From Acetobacteraceae bacterium (GTDB taxonomy: Bacteria > Pseudomonadota > Alphaproteobacteria > Acetobacterales > Acetobacteraceae): a DNA stretch of 34,290 nucleotides. A program made the translations under genes and the position numbers. The notes beneath the pieces were generated by a model. It had not been told where the DNA came from. It did not search any database and was given only the letters and a program-made list of their open reading frames with translations. The DNA lies in the NCBI GenBank assembly GCA_027488195.1, contig JAIYCD010000047.1:1-34290 (forward strand). Direction: 5' to 3'. How positions within the stretch are numbered: the stretch's first letter is position 1; every line of letters begins with the position of its first letter. Below are positions 8,085-17,375 of the stretch, piece by piece.

Positions 8085-9040
8085 TGGGCTTTGGCCGTGA
8101 TGCGGGCATCGCGCTCGCCGTCCTGGTCGCCTTCCTGGCGCTGGAATTCGCCGGCATGCGCTCGGCGGGCCTGGTGGATTTCACCATCCGCTTCGCCACC
8201 TTCGGCCTGCTGGCGCTCTCGCTCAACCTGCTGATCGGAAGCGCGGGCCTCGTCTCTTTCGGGCACGCGGCCTATTTCGGCATGGGGGCCTACAGCTTCG
8301 GCCTGCTGATGCAGACCGGCGCCTGGTCTGTGCCAGCCGCCATCCTGGCCGCGGTGGCGCTGACAGCGCTGCTGGCGCTGGTGATCGGCGCGCTGTGCGT
8401 GCGGCTCTCCGAGATCTACTTCGCCTTCCTCACCCTCGCCTTCCAGATGCTGCTGCATTCGCTGATCCTCTCCTGGATCGGTCTGACGGGCGGCGACCAG
8501 GGGCTGATGGGCGGCATCCCCAAGCCGCCTTTCCTTGGCATCGACCTCGCTCGGCAGGACCACCTGGCGGGGTTCAGCGTGTTCTGCCTCCTGCTCTCGG
8601 CCGTCATCCTGCGGCAGGTGTTGCGCTCGCCCTTCGGGGCCGCACTTCGCATGCTGCGCGACAACCCGGACCGTGCCGCCTTTGTCGGGCTGTCCGTCTT
8701 TCGCTATCGCCTCGCGGCCTTCGTCATCGCGGGCGGCTTTGCCGGCCTCGCGGGCGTGCTGATGAGCCTTTACGTCTCCGGCGCCTTCCCCTCCTTCGCC
8801 TTCTGGACCACCTCGGGCGAGGCCATCTTCATGATCATGCTGGGCGGCGTTTCGGTCTTCCTCGGCCCATTGGTCGGCACCGGCATCTTCCTGCTGCTGA
8901 ATGACTGGATCACGGCGCTGACCGAGCATCACGGGCTGTTCTTCGGCATCATCCTGCTCGTCATCGTGCTGGGCCTTCGCAAGGGGCTGCTGGATTTCGT
9001 GGTGGAGTTTTGGCGCGAACGCAAAGGGGGCCAGTCATGA
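8084..9040 (+). CDS. livM: LIV-type ABC transporter permease, LivM family
   Basis: 318 residues, the second membrane subunit. The LivM signature NLLIGSAGLVSFGHAAYFGMGAYS lies at residues about 45-68, with AGGFAGLAGVLMSLYVSGAFP and IMLGGVSVFLGPLVGTGIF later. GGAGG at 8071-8075 inside livH gives a ribosome site for the ATG at 8084, which overlaps the livH stop as TGATG. Its own TGA overlaps the ATG of the dehydrogenase gene (ATGA at 9037-9040), which is unusual because in ordinary LIV operons the ATPase gene comes next. Confidence 0.92.
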   Translation: MGFGRDAGIALAVLVAFLALEFAGMRSAGLVDFTIRFATFGLLALSLNLLIGSAGLVSFGHAAYFGMGAYSFGLLMQTGAWSVPAAILAAVALTALLALVIGALCVRLSEIYFAFLTLAFQMLLHSLILSWIGLTGGDQGLMGGIPKPPFLGIDLARQDHLAGFSVFCLLLSAVILRQVLRSPFGAALRMLRDNPDRAAFVGLSVFRYRLAAFVIAGGFAGLAGVLMSLYVSGAFPSFAFWTTSGEAIFMIMLGGVSVFLGPLVGTGIFLLLNDWITALTEHHGLFFGIILLVIVLGLRKGLLDFVVEFWRERKGGQS

Positions 9041-9825
9041 GTTTCGCGGGACGCATCGCCGTCATCACCGGGGGTGCCAGCGGCATCGGTGCCGCCTGCG
9101 CGCGCATGCTTGCCGCACGCGGCGCGCAAGTGGTGGTGTCCGACCGTGACATCAGCCGCGCCGAGGCTTTGGCAGCCGAGATCGGCGGCACGGCCCTCGC
9201 GCTCGATGTGGGCAGCCGCGCCGCCAATGACGAGGCCGCGGCCGAGATCGAGGCGCAGCTCGGCCCTGTCGACATCGTCGTCACCTCGGCCGGGGTGCTG
9301 CAGCGCCCGCTGCGCGCCGAACTCCTCAGCGAGGCCGATGTCGAGGAGGTCGTGCGGATCGACCAGATCGGCACCTGGAATTCCGCGGTCGCCTTTGGCG
9401 CGCATATGGCGCGGCGGGGCCGGGGCGCCATCATTACCATCGCCTCCATCGCGGGCGAGCGCTCCATGCCGCTGCACGCCTATTCACCGGCCAAGGCGGC
9501 GGTGATCGAGATGACGCGGTGTCTCGCCGCCGAATGGGGGCGTTCGGGCGTGCGGGTGAATGCGGTCTCGCCCGGCTTCACGCTGACGCCGGCGCTGGGT
9601 GCCGCCATCGCGGCCGGCGAGCGCGACCCGAGCCTGCTGGAGAACGCCAGCGCGCTCGGCTGCATGGTGACGCCCGAGGACATCGCCGAGGCCGTGTGCT
9701 TCCTCGCCTCCGATGCCGCGCGCTGCATCACCGGCATCAACCTGCCGGTGGATGCGGGCTGGCTGGTCGCGGGCTCCTGGGCCACCTATGGCGGATTGCC
9801 GCCGGCGCGGGGGAATGGGGGATGA
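9037..9825 (+). CDS. Short-chain dehydrogenase/reductase inside the ABC operon
   Basis: 262 residues, classical SDR: cofactor loop TGGASGIG at 11-18, an Asp-bearing strand VVVSDRD (residues about 32-38) favouring NAD over NADP, a TSAGV core in place of NNAG, a Ser at about 137 (IASIAG), and catalytic YSPAK with Tyr149 and Lys153; the PGF..T and FLASDAARCITGINLPVDAGW tail is typical. It oxidises a secondary alcohol or reduces a ketone in the cytoplasm. The ATG at 9037 is fixed by AAAGGGGG at 9023-9030 and the ATGA overlap with livM; its stop overlaps the livG start the same way (9822-9825). This wedging between permease and ATPase genes argues that it acts on the transported compound. Confidence 0.93.
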   Translation: MSFAGRIAVITGGASGIGAACARMLAARGAQVVVSDRDISRAEALAAEIGGTALALDVGSRAANDEAAAEIEAQLGPVDIVVTSAGVLQRPLRAELLSEADVEEVVRIDQIGTWNSAVAFGAHMARRGRGAIITIASIAGERSMPLHAYSPAKAAVIEMTRCLAAEWGRSGVRVNAVSPGFTLTPALGAAIAAGERDPSLLENASALGCMVTPEDIAEAVCFLASDAARCITGINLPVDAGWLVAGSWATYGGLPPARGNGG

Positions 9826-10577
9826 GCGGGCGCCTCGAACTCCAGGGTCTGCGCAAGAGCTTCGGTGGCGTGGTGGCCACCGATGATGTGACGCTCAGCT
9901 TCGAGCCCGGCACGCTCTCCGCCATCATCGGGCCGAATGGCGCGGGCAAGACGACGCTGTTTCACCTCATCACCGGCAAGCTGCCGGTGACCGCCGGGCG
10001 CGTCCTGCTGGATGGCGCGGACATCACGGGGCTCGATCGGCGCGAGATCGTCCGGCGCGGCATTGGCCGCGCCTTCCAGGTGGCCAACCTGTTTCCGACC
10101 TTCGCGGTAGAGGAGGCGCTGGCCGCCGCGCTCATGGCCCATGCCGGGCGCACTGCCGGCCTGTTCAGCACCTTCCCACCGCCGGATGTGAAGCGCAGCG
10201 CCGAGGAGGTGATGGAACTCTGCGGCCTGACCCACCTGGCCCGCACCGAATCCCGCCATCTCAGCCATGGTGACCAGAAGCTGCTCGACATCGCGCTGGC
10301 CCTCGCGCTGGACCCCAAGGTTCTGCTGCTGGACGAACCCACCGCCGGCATGGGCCCCGATGAGCGCTGGCGGATGATCGAGCGCGTGCAGCGCCTCTGG
10401 GCGGCGCGCGGCCTCACGCTCATCTTCATCGAGCACGACATGGATATCGTCTTCAAGATCGCGCAGAGCGTGCGCGTGCTGCGCTATGGTGCGGTCCTGG
10501 CCCAGGGCACGCCCGAGGAGGTGCGCCGGAACCCCGCCGTGGTCGAGGCCTATCTCGGCGCGGAGCACGCCCTATGA
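9822..10577 (+). CDS. livG: LIV-type ABC transporter ATPase, LivG family
   Basis: 251 residues: Walker A GPNGAGKTT (about 35-43), a Q-loop in GIGRAFQVANLF, a signature LSHGDQ where the second Gly of LSGGQ is His (common in this branch), Walker B VLLLDEPTAGM, and switch His in FIEHDMD. The LivG-specific extended helical region (EEALAAALMAHAGR) is present. It pairs with the LivF-type ATPase. The ATG overlaps the dehydrogenase stop (ATGA) and the stop overlaps the next ATG (ATGA at 10574-10577). Confidence 0.94.
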   Translation: MSGRLELQGLRKSFGGVVATDDVTLSFEPGTLSAIIGPNGAGKTTLFHLITGKLPVTAGRVLLDGADITGLDRREIVRRGIGRAFQVANLFPTFAVEEALAAALMAHAGRTAGLFSTFPPPDVKRSAEEVMELCGLTHLARTESRHLSHGDQKLLDIALALALDPKVLLLDEPTAGMGPDERWRMIERVQRLWAARGLTLIFIEHDMDIVFKIAQSVRVLRYGAVLAQGTPEEVRRNPAVVEAYLGAEHAL

Positions 10578-11278
10578 CCGAGCTGGTGGTGGATGGCCTC
10601 GATGCCGCCTATGGCGCGAGCCAGGTGCTCTTCGGCGTGAAGCTTGAGGTGGAGCGCGGTGAGACCCTGGCGCTCATGGGCCGCAACGGCGCCGGCAAGA
10701 GCACGACCTTCAAGGCCATTGCGGGCCTCCTGCCGCCCAAGGCGGGCCGTGTGGTCATCCGCGGGCAGGATGTCGCGGGGCAGAAGCCCTATCGGATCGC
10801 CCGTGCTGGCATCGCCTATGTGCCCGAGGACCGGCAGGTGTTTCCCGAGCACACGGTGGAAGAGAACCTGGAAATCGCCGAGCGTGCCGGTGTCGGCGGC
10901 AGCGAATGGAACCGCGCCCGCGCCTTCGAGATGTTTCCCCTGCTGCAACCTCTCTGGCGCCGCATGGCGGGCCGGCTGTCCGGTGGTGAGCAGCAGATGC
11001 TGACCATCGCCCGCAGCCTGATGGGCAACCCCGCCGTGCTGCTGCTGGACGAGCCCTCGGAGGGGCTGGCGCCGCTCATCGTGCAGGAGATCGGCGCGCT
11101 GATCCGCCGCCTGCGCGACCTCGGCACCACCATCATCCTGGCCGAGCAGAACAGCCGATTCTGCCTGGCCGTCGCAACCCGCGTGGCCGTGATCGACAAG
11201 GGCAGCATCGTCTGGCGGGGCGATGTGGCGCAGTTCCGGGCCGACCCCGAGGTGCAGGCGCGCTACCTCCAGGTCTGA
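10574..11278 (+). CDS. livF: LIV-type ABC transporter ATPase, LivF family
   Basis: 234 residues, the smaller of the two ATPases: Walker A GRNGAGKST, Q-loop-region AYVPEDRQVFPEHTVEENL typical of LivF, canonical signature LSGGEQQ, Walker B VLLLDEPSEGLAP, switch His position replaced by Gln in LAEQNSRF, as is usual for LivF proteins. It completes a five-subunit importer of one binding protein, two permeases and two ATPases. No terminator is evident after its stop; the monooxygenase gene starts 67 bases on. Confidence 0.94.
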   Translation: MTELVVDGLDAAYGASQVLFGVKLEVERGETLALMGRNGAGKSTTFKAIAGLLPPKAGRVVIRGQDVAGQKPYRIARAGIAYVPEDRQVFPEHTVEENLEIAERAGVGGSEWNRARAFEMFPLLQPLWRRMAGRLSGGEQQMLTIARSLMGNPAVLLLDEPSEGLAPLIVQEIGALIRRLRDLGTTIILAEQNSRFCLAVATRVAVIDKGSIVWRGDVAQFRADPEVQARYLQV

Positions 11279-11345
11279 CCCGCGTTTCCCGCACTTGACG
11301 GAGACCCGCCACCGCAAAACGATGCAGGCCCAGGAGAGACAAGCC

Positions 11346-12965
11346 ATGCCCGACACGATGATGCCCGCCGAGAATCTGGACGCCGTCATCATCGGCGCAG
11401 GCTTCTCGGGCATGTATCAGCTGCATCTGCTGCGCGACCGGCTCGGCCTCAACGTCCGCGTGCTGGAAGCGGGCGAAGGCGTGGGCGGCACCTGGTACTG
11501 GAACCGCTACCCCGGCGCCCGCTGCGATTCCGAGAGCCATTCCTATTGCTACATGTTCTCAAAAGAACTTCAGCAGGAATGGGAATGGTCCGAGCGCTAT
11601 CCGCAGCAGCCCGAAATCATCCGCTACATGAATTTCGTGGCGGACAAGCTGGACCTCAAGCGCAGCATCCGCTTCGGCACCCGTGTCACCTGCGCGCGCC
11701 ATGATGACGACGCCAACCTATGGCATGTGCGGACCGAGGGCGGCGAGAGCTTCACCGCCACCTACCTGATCACGGCGGTGGGCTGCCTCTCCACCGCCAA
11801 TGTCCCGAAAATCCCGGGCCTCGAATCCTTCGAAGGCAAGTGGTACCACACCGGCGAATGGCCGCATGAGGGCGTGGACTTCACCGGCAAGCGCGTGGGC
11901 CAGATCGGCACCGGCTCCACCGGCATCCAGGCGGTACCGGTCATCGCGGCGCAGGCGAAGCACCTGACCGTCTTCCAGCGCACCGCGAACTACAGCGTGC
12001 CGGCGCACAACGCGCCGCTGACAGCGGAATTCCGCCAATGGGTGCGCGACAACTACCAACATCTGCGCACGCTGATGACCAGCAACACCAACGGCCATCC
12101 CTTCAGCATCGCCGAACGTTCGGCGCTCTCGGTGAGCGAGGCGGAGCGCGAGGCGCTGTTCGAGAAGGCCTGGGAGAAGGGTGGCCTGCAGTTCCGCGCC
12201 ACCTTCGGCGACATCCTCCAGAACCTCGAGGCCAATGCGACGGCGGCTGAGTTCATCAAGCGCAAGATCCGCGGCATCGTGAAGGACCCCGCCACGGCGG
12301 AGCTGCTCGCCGATATCGACCACCCCTATGCCGCCAAGCGCCCGCCGATCGACAGCCATTATTTCGAAACCTTCAACCGCGACAACGTCACCCTCGTGGA
12401 TGTCCGCAGCGCACCCATCGAGCGCATCACGCCGCGCGGCATCGTCACCGGCGGGCGCGAATACGAGGTGGACATCATCGTCTTCGCCACCGGCTTCGAC
12501 GCGATGACGGGCCCGCTGCTGCGCCTGAACATCGAAGGCCGCGATGGCCTGCCGCTACGTGAGGCATGGTCCGCCGGGCCGCGCAGCCATCTGGGCCTGC
12601 AGGTGCCGGGCTTCCCCAACATGTTCACCATCACTGGGCCGGGCAGCCCCTCGGTGCTGTGCAACATGCCCGTCGCCATCGAGCAGCATGCCGAATGGAT
12701 CATGGATTGCATCGCGCATCTGCGCGCGCATGGCATCGCGCGCATGGAAGCGAGCGAGGCGGCCGCCGAAGCCTGGGTGGCCGAGGTGAACCGCGCGGCC
12801 GAGGCCACGCTGCTGCCCCAGGCCTCCAGCTCCTGGTATCTGGGCGCCAATGTCCCCGGCAAGCCGCGCGTCTTCATGCCCTATGCCGGCGGCATGGCGC
12901 ATTACGCGAAGATCTGCGCCGAGGTCGCCGCGAAGGGCTATGAGGGCTTCACGCTGACAGCATGA
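11346..12965 (+). CDS. Flavin-containing Baeyer-Villiger monooxygenase (cyclohexanone monooxygenase-like)
   Basis: 539 residues with two Rossmann motifs, GAGFSG (17-22, FAD) and GTGSTG (188-193, NADPH), and between them the type I Baeyer-Villiger fingerprint FxGxxxHTxxWP, seen as [12 protein letters not shown] at 162-173. [15 protein letters not shown] (48-61 region) is also typical of this group. It should insert oxygen next to a ketone to give an ester or lactone. The ATG at 11346 has AGGAGA at 11332-11337, eight bases away; an alternative ATG lies at 11322. It sits 67 bases behind the ABC operon that carries a dehydrogenase, so an alcohol to ketone to ester sequence is a natural reading. 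The substrate, cyclic or linear, cannot be told. Confidence 0.93.
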   Translation: MPDTMMPAENLDAVIIGAGFSGMYQLHLLRDRLGLNVRVLEAGEGVGGTWYWNRYPGARCDSESHSYCYMFSKELQQEWEWSERYPQQPEIIRYMNFVADKLDLKRSIRFGTRVTCARHDDDANLWHVRTEGGESFTATYLITAVGCLSTANVPKIPGLESFEGKWYHTGEWPHEGVDFTGKRVGQIGTGSTGIQAVPVIAAQAKHLTVFQRTANYSVPAHNAPLTAEFRQWVRDNYQHLRTLMTSNTNGHPFSIAERSALSVSEAEREALFEKAWEKGGLQFRATFGDILQNLEANATAAEFIKRKIRGIVKDPATAELLADIDHPYAAKRPPIDSHYFETFNRDNVTLVDVRSAPIERITPRGIVTGGREYEVDIIVFATGFDAMTGPLLRLNIEGRDGLPLREAWSAGPRSHLGLQVPGFPNMFTITGPGSPSVLCNMPVAIEQHAEWIMDCIAHLRAHGIARMEASEAAAEAWVAEVNRAAEATLLPQASSSWYLGANVPGKPRVFMPYAGGMAHYAKICAEVAAKGYEGFTLTA

Positions 12966-12987
12966 GGCGGATGGGCTAAGGGGAGCC

Positions 12988-13965
12988 ATGGATCTCGAAG
13001 CCCTCCGCCCCCATGCCCACCGCGTCCTGCTGGACGCCGCCATTCCGGAATTGCCGAACCATTACCGCGGCAAGGTGCGCGAGAATTACGACCTGCCCGA
13101 TGGCAACCGCATCCTCATCTCGACCGACCGTCTCAGCGCCTTCGACCGCATCCTCTGCGCCATCCCGTTCAAGGGCCAGGTGCTGACGCAGACGGCCCGC
13201 TTCTGGTTCGAGCACACGGCCGATATCTGCCCGAACCACGTCATTTCCTATCCCGACCCCAACGTCGTCATCGGCAAGCGCCTCGACATCCTGCCCGTCG
13301 AGATCGTGGTGCGCGATTACCTGGCCGGCACCACCGGCACCTCCATCCTCACGCTCTACAAGGCCGGACAGCGCAAGATGTATGGCGTGACGCTGCCCGA
13401 CGGCATGCGCGACAACCAGCGCCTGCCCACGCCCATCATCACGCCCACCAGCAAGGAATTCGACGGCGGGCATGACGCGCCGCTGACCCCGGACGAAATC
13501 CTGGAGCGCGGCCTGCTGACGCCGACCCAATGGGAGCAGCTCTCGGCCTATGCGCTGGCCCTTTTCGCCCGCGGCCAGAAGATGGCGGCCGAGCGCGGGC
13601 TGATCCTGGCCGATACCAAGTACGAGTTCGGCACCGACGCCGAGGGCCGCATCATCCTGGCCGACGAGGTCCACACGCCCGACAGCAGCCGCTACTGGCG
13701 CGCCGCGAGCTTCCAGGCCCGCTTCGAAGCCGGCGAGAAGCCCGAGAGCTTCGACAAGGATTTCGTCCGCAGCTGGGTCGCCGCCCGCTGCGACCCCTAT
13801 CAGGACGACATCCCGGAAATCCCGCAGGACCTCATCCTCGGCACGGCGGCCGTCTATATCGAGGCCTTCGAGACCATCACCGGCCAGCGCTTCACCCTGC
13901 CCGAGGGTGAGGGCCCCGTGCTCGACCGCGTCCGCGCGAACCTCAGGCCCTACTTCACCCGCTGA
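12988..13965 (+). CDS. purC: Phosphoribosylaminoimidazole-succinocarboxamide synthase
   Basis: 325 residues, SAICAR synthetase, which joins aspartate to CAIR in de novo purine synthesis. Marks: GKVRENYDL near the N-terminus (ATP binding), STDRLSAFD, a central [12 protein letters not shown] region corresponding to the family's (I/V)xR..xx[11 protein letters not shown] and [14 protein letters not shown] for the aspartate/ATP site. It is of the long, about 300-residue form related to the fungal and plant type; the short form is about 240-250 residues. AAGGGGAG precedes the ATG. It begins only 22 bases behind the monooxygenase gene and its 3' end overlaps that of the convergent amidase by 11 bases. 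No other purine synthesis gene is nearby. Confidence 0.95.
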   Translation: MDLEALRPHAHRVLLDAAIPELPNHYRGKVRENYDLPDGNRILISTDRLSAFDRILCAIPFKGQVLTQTARFWFEHTADICPNHVISYPDPNVVIGKRLDILPVEIVVRDYLAGTTGTSILTLYKAGQRKMYGVTLPDGMRDNQRLPTPIITPTSKEFDGGHDAPLTPDEILERGLLTPTQWEQLSAYALALFARGQKMAAERGLILADTKYEFGTDAEGRIILADEVHTPDSSRYWRAASFQARFEAGEKPESFDKDFVRSWVAARCDPYQDDIPEIPQDLILGTAAVYIEAFETITGQRFTLPEGEGPVLDRVRANLRPYFTR

Positions 13966-15376
13966 ACAGCTGATCCATCCAGGCCGCGACGGCGCAGAGT
14001 GCGGCGTCGCGGTCCGGCAGGCCCATGAGCTGCAGCCCCACCGGCATGCCATCCACCACCAGGATGGGCAGGCTGAGCGAGGGCCCGCCCACCATGGACC
14101 AGGGCGAGAGGAAGCTGCGGCTGCCCGTCTTCATATGCGCGCCCGCCCCGTCACCCGCCGCGCCATCCTGCGGCGCCGGGCCTGAGGAGGCGAGGGTGAT
14201 GAAGCCATCCACCCCAGCGCCGATGCCCGCGATGGCGGTGCGGATCGCATCGCGCTCGGCCAGTGCGCGGCGGTGGTCGGGGGGCGTCATGGCCAGGCCA
14301 TGTGCGATGCGTGCGCGCACCGCCTCGCCCAGCGCGTCCTCGCCATGCGCCTGCATCCAGGCGGCATAGGGCCAGCGCGCCTCATACATGATGATGTCGT
14401 TGGAGATGCGGTCCGCCGCCAGCAGCAGCCGCTCCAGCTCGGCCATCGCGCCATCACTGCCGGCCTCGATGATGCCGACACCCGCCTGCTCCATCGCCGC
14501 CAGGGCTCGCGTGAAGGCTTCCCGCGTCGCCGCGTCCAGCCCCGCCCAGCCCTGCGTGCGCAGCCAGGCGAGGCGTCGGGGGCGCAGCGCCCGCGGCGGC
14601 TCGGGCGTGCCCGTCAGGCCGGGGTGGCCATTGTGGCCGCCAGCCCGCACCGAGATCTCCCAGGCCGTGCGCCAGGCGTCGGCGAGCGAGGCCGCCATCG
14701 GGCCGATATGATCCTGGCTCGGCGCGACGGCGTGCATGCCCGCGACATTCAGCGCGCCCCAGCTCGGCTTGAAGCCATAGATCCCGTTGAAGGAGGAGGG
14801 GCGGATCAGCGAGCCGCCGGTCTGGTTGCCGATCGTCACGGGCACCATGCCCGCCCCCACCGAAGCGCCGCTGCCGCTGGAGGAAGCGCCCGCCGTGCGC
14901 GTCGCATCGAAGGGATTTCGCGTGGGCGGCGCCCGGCCGATGGTCAGCTCCGGCACCTGCGTCTTGCCCAGGATCACGGCCCCCGCGGCGCGCAGCGCCA
15001 TGACGCAGGCGGCGTCCAGCCTATCCACATGCCCGCGGAAGACGGCGCTGTTCATCTCGCCCGGCATGCCGCGCACGGCCAGCGTGTCCTTGATGCCGAT
15101 GGGACATCCATCCAGCGCCGAGAGCGGCTGTCCCGCGCGATACCGCGCCGTCGCCGCATCCGCCGCCAAGCGCGCCCCCGCGACATCGAGATAGGCGAAG
15201 GCCTGCACCTCCGGCTCGCGCGCCGCGATGACTTCCAGCCCGCGCTCCAGCAGGGCGCGCGGCGTGTCGGCGCCCGCGAGAAAGCCCGCGCGCGCGCCCT
15301 CGAAATCGGCCAGGCGCAGCCCCGCGTCGTAGCCGCCCTGTGGCGCATCGGCGTTGCAGGTGACGATCCTCGGCAT
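13955..15376 (-). CDS. Amidase signature family hydrolase (1)
   Basis: 473 residues, amidase signature enzyme with Ser-cisSer-Lys chemistry. The catalytic Lys is in GCPIGIKDT, the cis-Ser in the [12 protein letters not shown] loop, the nucleophile in [21 protein letters not shown] follows as usual. Substrates may be amides, ureides or carbamoyl compounds; the fold is also used by GatA, but the divergence and context exclude that. The ATG at 15376 is set by GGAGGAA at 15390-15384; the open frame upstream runs through the Bug gene antisense and is not coding. It diverges from a Bug binding protein across 127 bases, so the two may be co-regulated, the Bug protein supplying the amide. Confidence 0.9.
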   Translation of the reverse strand: MPRIVTCNADAPQGGYDAGLRLADFEGARAGFLAGADTPRALLERGLEVIAAREPEVQAFAYLDVAGARLAADAATARYRAGQPLSALDGCPIGIKDTLAVRGMPGEMNSAVFRGHVDRLDAACVMALRAAGAVILGKTQVPELTIGRAPPTRNPFDATRTAGASSSGSGASVGAGMVPVTIGNQTGGSLIRPSSFNGIYGFKPSWGALNVAGMHAVAPSQDHIGPMAASLADAWRTAWEISVRAGGHNGHPGLTGTPEPPRALRPRRLAWLRTQGWAGLDAATREAFTRALAAMEQAGVGIIEAGSDGAMAELERLLLAADRISNDIIMYEARWPYAAWMQAHGEDALGEAVRARIAHGLAMTPPDHRRALAERDAIRTAIAGIGAGVDGFITLASSGPAPQDGAAGDGAGAHMKTGSRSFLSPWSMVGGPSLSLPILVVDGMPVGLQLMGLPDRDAALCAVAAWMDQLFSG

Positions 15377-15396
15377 GCGGCGATTCCTCCAGGCCG

Positions 15397-15417
15397 CGCA
15401 TCCTTCCGCCGGATGCG
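15397..15417. promoter_or_regulatory. Candidate operator: inverted repeat in the amidase/Bug divergent region
   Basis: cgcatcc and ggatgcg form perfect 7-base arms around a 7-base spacer, in the short space between the divergent amidase and Bug genes. A second, looser GCGGCGC/GCGCCGC inverted repeat follows at about 15415-15440. In such GC-rich DNA chance repeats are frequent, so this is only a candidate. Confidence 0.25.
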
Positions 15418-15503
15418 GCGCGGCACAAGCGCGCGCCGCACGATTTCGGTTGGCCGGCGGCAGCACCTCTCCCATCATGCGGCCAAAGAACAAGGGACGT
15501 CCG

Positions 15504-16487
15504 ATGCCGCTGCCACCTCTCGCCCGCCGCACGCTCATGGCCGGCGCCGCCGCCCTGCCCATGCCGGCCCTCGCCCAGCCCGCCTGGCCGAACCGGCCGA
15601 TTCGCGCCATCGTCTCCTTCCCGCCGGGCGGCGCGATCGACACGGTCACGCGCCTCATCGTGCCCTTCCTGTCCGAGAGCCTGGGCCAGCCCATCGTCAT
15701 CGAGAACCGCACCGGCGCCACCGGCACCATCGCCGGCGCCGCCGTGGCGAGTGCCGTGCCCGATGGCTACACGCTGCTGTTTGATGCCTCGACGCATTCC
15801 TCGGCGCCGCATCTCGTGCGCAACCTCAGCTTCTCCTACGCGACGGGTTTCGCGCCGGTGACGCAGCTCACCTCCGTGCCCTTGATCCTGGTGGCGCACC
15901 CTTCCGTGCCCGCCAGCAACATCGCGGAATTCCTCGCCCTCGGCCGTGCGCGCGCGGCGGCGGGGCAGCCGCTGACCTATGCGTCCTCCGGCAATGGCTC
16001 GGCCGCGCATTACGCGGCGGTGCTCTTCCTGCAGCGCGCGGGGTGGGAGGCGACGCATGTGCCCTTTCGCGGCGGTGGCCCGGCGGTGCAGGCGCTGCTC
16101 TCGGGCACGGTGCAGTTCCACATGGGAACCGCGGCCTCCTCTACGGCGCTCGTGCAGGGCGGGCAGCTCAAGGGCTATGCGGTGACGACGCGCGAGCGCA
16201 TCCCGCAATTGCCGAACACGCCGACGCTGAACGAGAGCGGCATGGCCGGCTATGAATGGACCGAATGGGGCGGCGTCTTTGCCCCCGCCGGCACGCCCGA
16301 GCCGATCCTCGAGCGGCTGAACACCGTCATCCGCGACGCGCTGGCCCAGCCTGCGGTGCGCGAGCGCCTCGGCGCCATCGGCATGCTGCCGGTCGCCTCG
16401 CCGCGCGCGGCCTTCGCCACCTACGTGCGCGAGCAGCAGGAGTTGGTCGGTCGCCTGACACGCGAGGCGAATGTGACGCTGGACTGA
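15504..16487 (+). CDS. Bug-type tripartite tricarboxylate transporter substrate-binding protein (2)
   Basis: 327 residues. The N-terminus has an arginine pair (LARRTLMAGAAALPMPALAQP), a Sec or Tat signal peptide cut near residue 25. Family marks: IVSFPPGGAIDTVTR with the ligand Asp, ENRTGATGTIAGAAVASAVPDGYTLL, and THVPFRGGGPAVQALL. Periplasmic capture of a carboxylate- or amide-bearing ligand is expected. The ATG at 15504 is preferred because AAGGGA lies six to seven bases before it; an in-frame ATG at 15477 lacks a ribosome site. It diverges from amidase 1 and ends six bases from the convergent PuuE-like hydrolase. Like the other two copies it has no permease gene in the window. Confidence 0.92.
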   Translation: MPLPPLARRTLMAGAAALPMPALAQPAWPNRPIRAIVSFPPGGAIDTVTRLIVPFLSESLGQPIVIENRTGATGTIAGAAVASAVPDGYTLLFDASTHSSAPHLVRNLSFSYATGFAPVTQLTSVPLILVAHPSVPASNIAEFLALGRARAAAGQPLTYASSGNGSAAHYAAVLFLQRAGWEATHVPFRGGGPAVQALLSGTVQFHMGTAASSTALVQGGQLKGYAVTTRERIPQLPNTPTLNESGMAGYEWTEWGGVFAPAGTPEPILERLNTVIRDALAQPAVRERLGAIGMLPVASPRAAFATYVREQQELVGRLTREANVTLD

Positions 16488-16493
16488 GGGGGC

Positions 16494-17375
16494 TCAGCCC
16501 GGCGGCGCCACCAGCCCCGCATACCAGTCGCCGATCTCGCTCGATGTGGCGAAGGCGACCTCCGGATGGGCGGCCAGTTCCTGCATCACCTCGGTGAAGG
16601 ATTCCATCCGGTGCGGCACGCCGATCACATGCGGGTGCAGTGCCACGGTCATCACCCGCGTCCGCGCGAAGCCGTCACGAGCGAAGAAGGCCAGGGTGGC
16701 GCGGATGCGATCAGCCAGCGCCGCGGAAGCGTGCTGCCCGGTCACATAGACCGGCACGTCATTCAGCTCGACCGTATAGGGGATGGAGAGCATGGGCCCG
16801 ACCTCGGTCTTCATCCAGACCGGCACGTCATCCACCAGCCAGTCATGCAGGTAGGTGACGCCGTTGCGCAGCAGGAGTTCTGGCGTATCGGCCTTTTCGC
16901 TGAGGCCGGCACCCAGCCAGGCGCGCACCTTCTGCCCGGAAAAGTCGCGCATGATGGCGAGCGACTGCTCGACCATCTCCGCATCATTCTCGAAGGCCGC
17001 CAGGGCGCGCTGGAAGAGGCCGTGGCCCACGAATTCCCAGTCGGCCTTCAGCATCGCCTCGGCGAGGCGCGGGTAATGCGTGCAGATCTCGGCATTCGAG
17101 AGGTTGGAGGCGCGAATGCCGAGATCGGCGCAGAGCCCAAGCAGCCGCGGCATGCCCACGCGCAGCCCGTATTCGACCCAGGTGAAGTTCGGCACGTCCG
17201 GCACGGCACGAATGCCATGCGGCGGCGGCAGGATGGCGCGCGGCATGGGCTGGTCGAAGGGCCAATGCTCCACATTGACCGCGACATTCACGATGATCCG
17301 CTTGCCCTTGTAGGGTGGCAGGGCGGGTGCCGCGCCCTCCATCTGGAAGGGAATGCGGGGATTGGCGTCAGGCAT
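16494..17375 (-). CDS. Polysaccharide deacetylase-fold hydrolase, PuuE (allantoinase)-like
   Basis: 293 residues with the NodB/polysaccharide deacetylase fold. The order of blocks resembles PuuE allantoinases and their relatives, not chitin deacetylases: an early IVNVAVNVEHWPFD strand, EFVGHGLFQ (compare GHGW in PuuE), VRAWLGAGLSEKADTPELL, then YLHDWLVDDVPVWM (compare CDWVxDDQPxW) and the C-terminal TVALHPHVIGVPHRM. It probably opens an amide ring or removes an acyl group in the cytoplasm; there is no signal peptide. The ATG at 17375 is chosen because the fold begins soon after; upstream codons look like an unrelated frame. It converges on Bug gene 2 and diverges from an MFS gene. The allantoinase assignment is by resemblance only. 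Confidence 0.78.
   Translation of the reverse strand: MPDANPRIPFQMEGAAPALPPYKGKRIIVNVAVNVEHWPFDQPMPRAILPPPHGIRAVPDVPNFTWVEYGLRVGMPRLLGLCADLGIRASNLSNAEICTHYPRLAEAMLKADWEFVGHGLFQRALAAFENDAEMVEQSLAIMRDFSGQKVRAWLGAGLSEKADTPELLLRNGVTYLHDWLVDDVPVWMKTEVGPMLSIPYTVELNDVPVYVTGQHASAALADRIRATLAFFARDGFARTRVMTVALHPHVIGVPHRMESFTEVMQELAAHPEVAFATSSEIGDWYAGLVAPPG

Noticed and set aside
13955-15376. GatA subunit of the tRNA amidotransferase
   Set aside because: The amidase motifs fit, but there are no gatB/gatC neighbours and the sequence is too divergent; the same holds for amidase 2 at 26590-28035.
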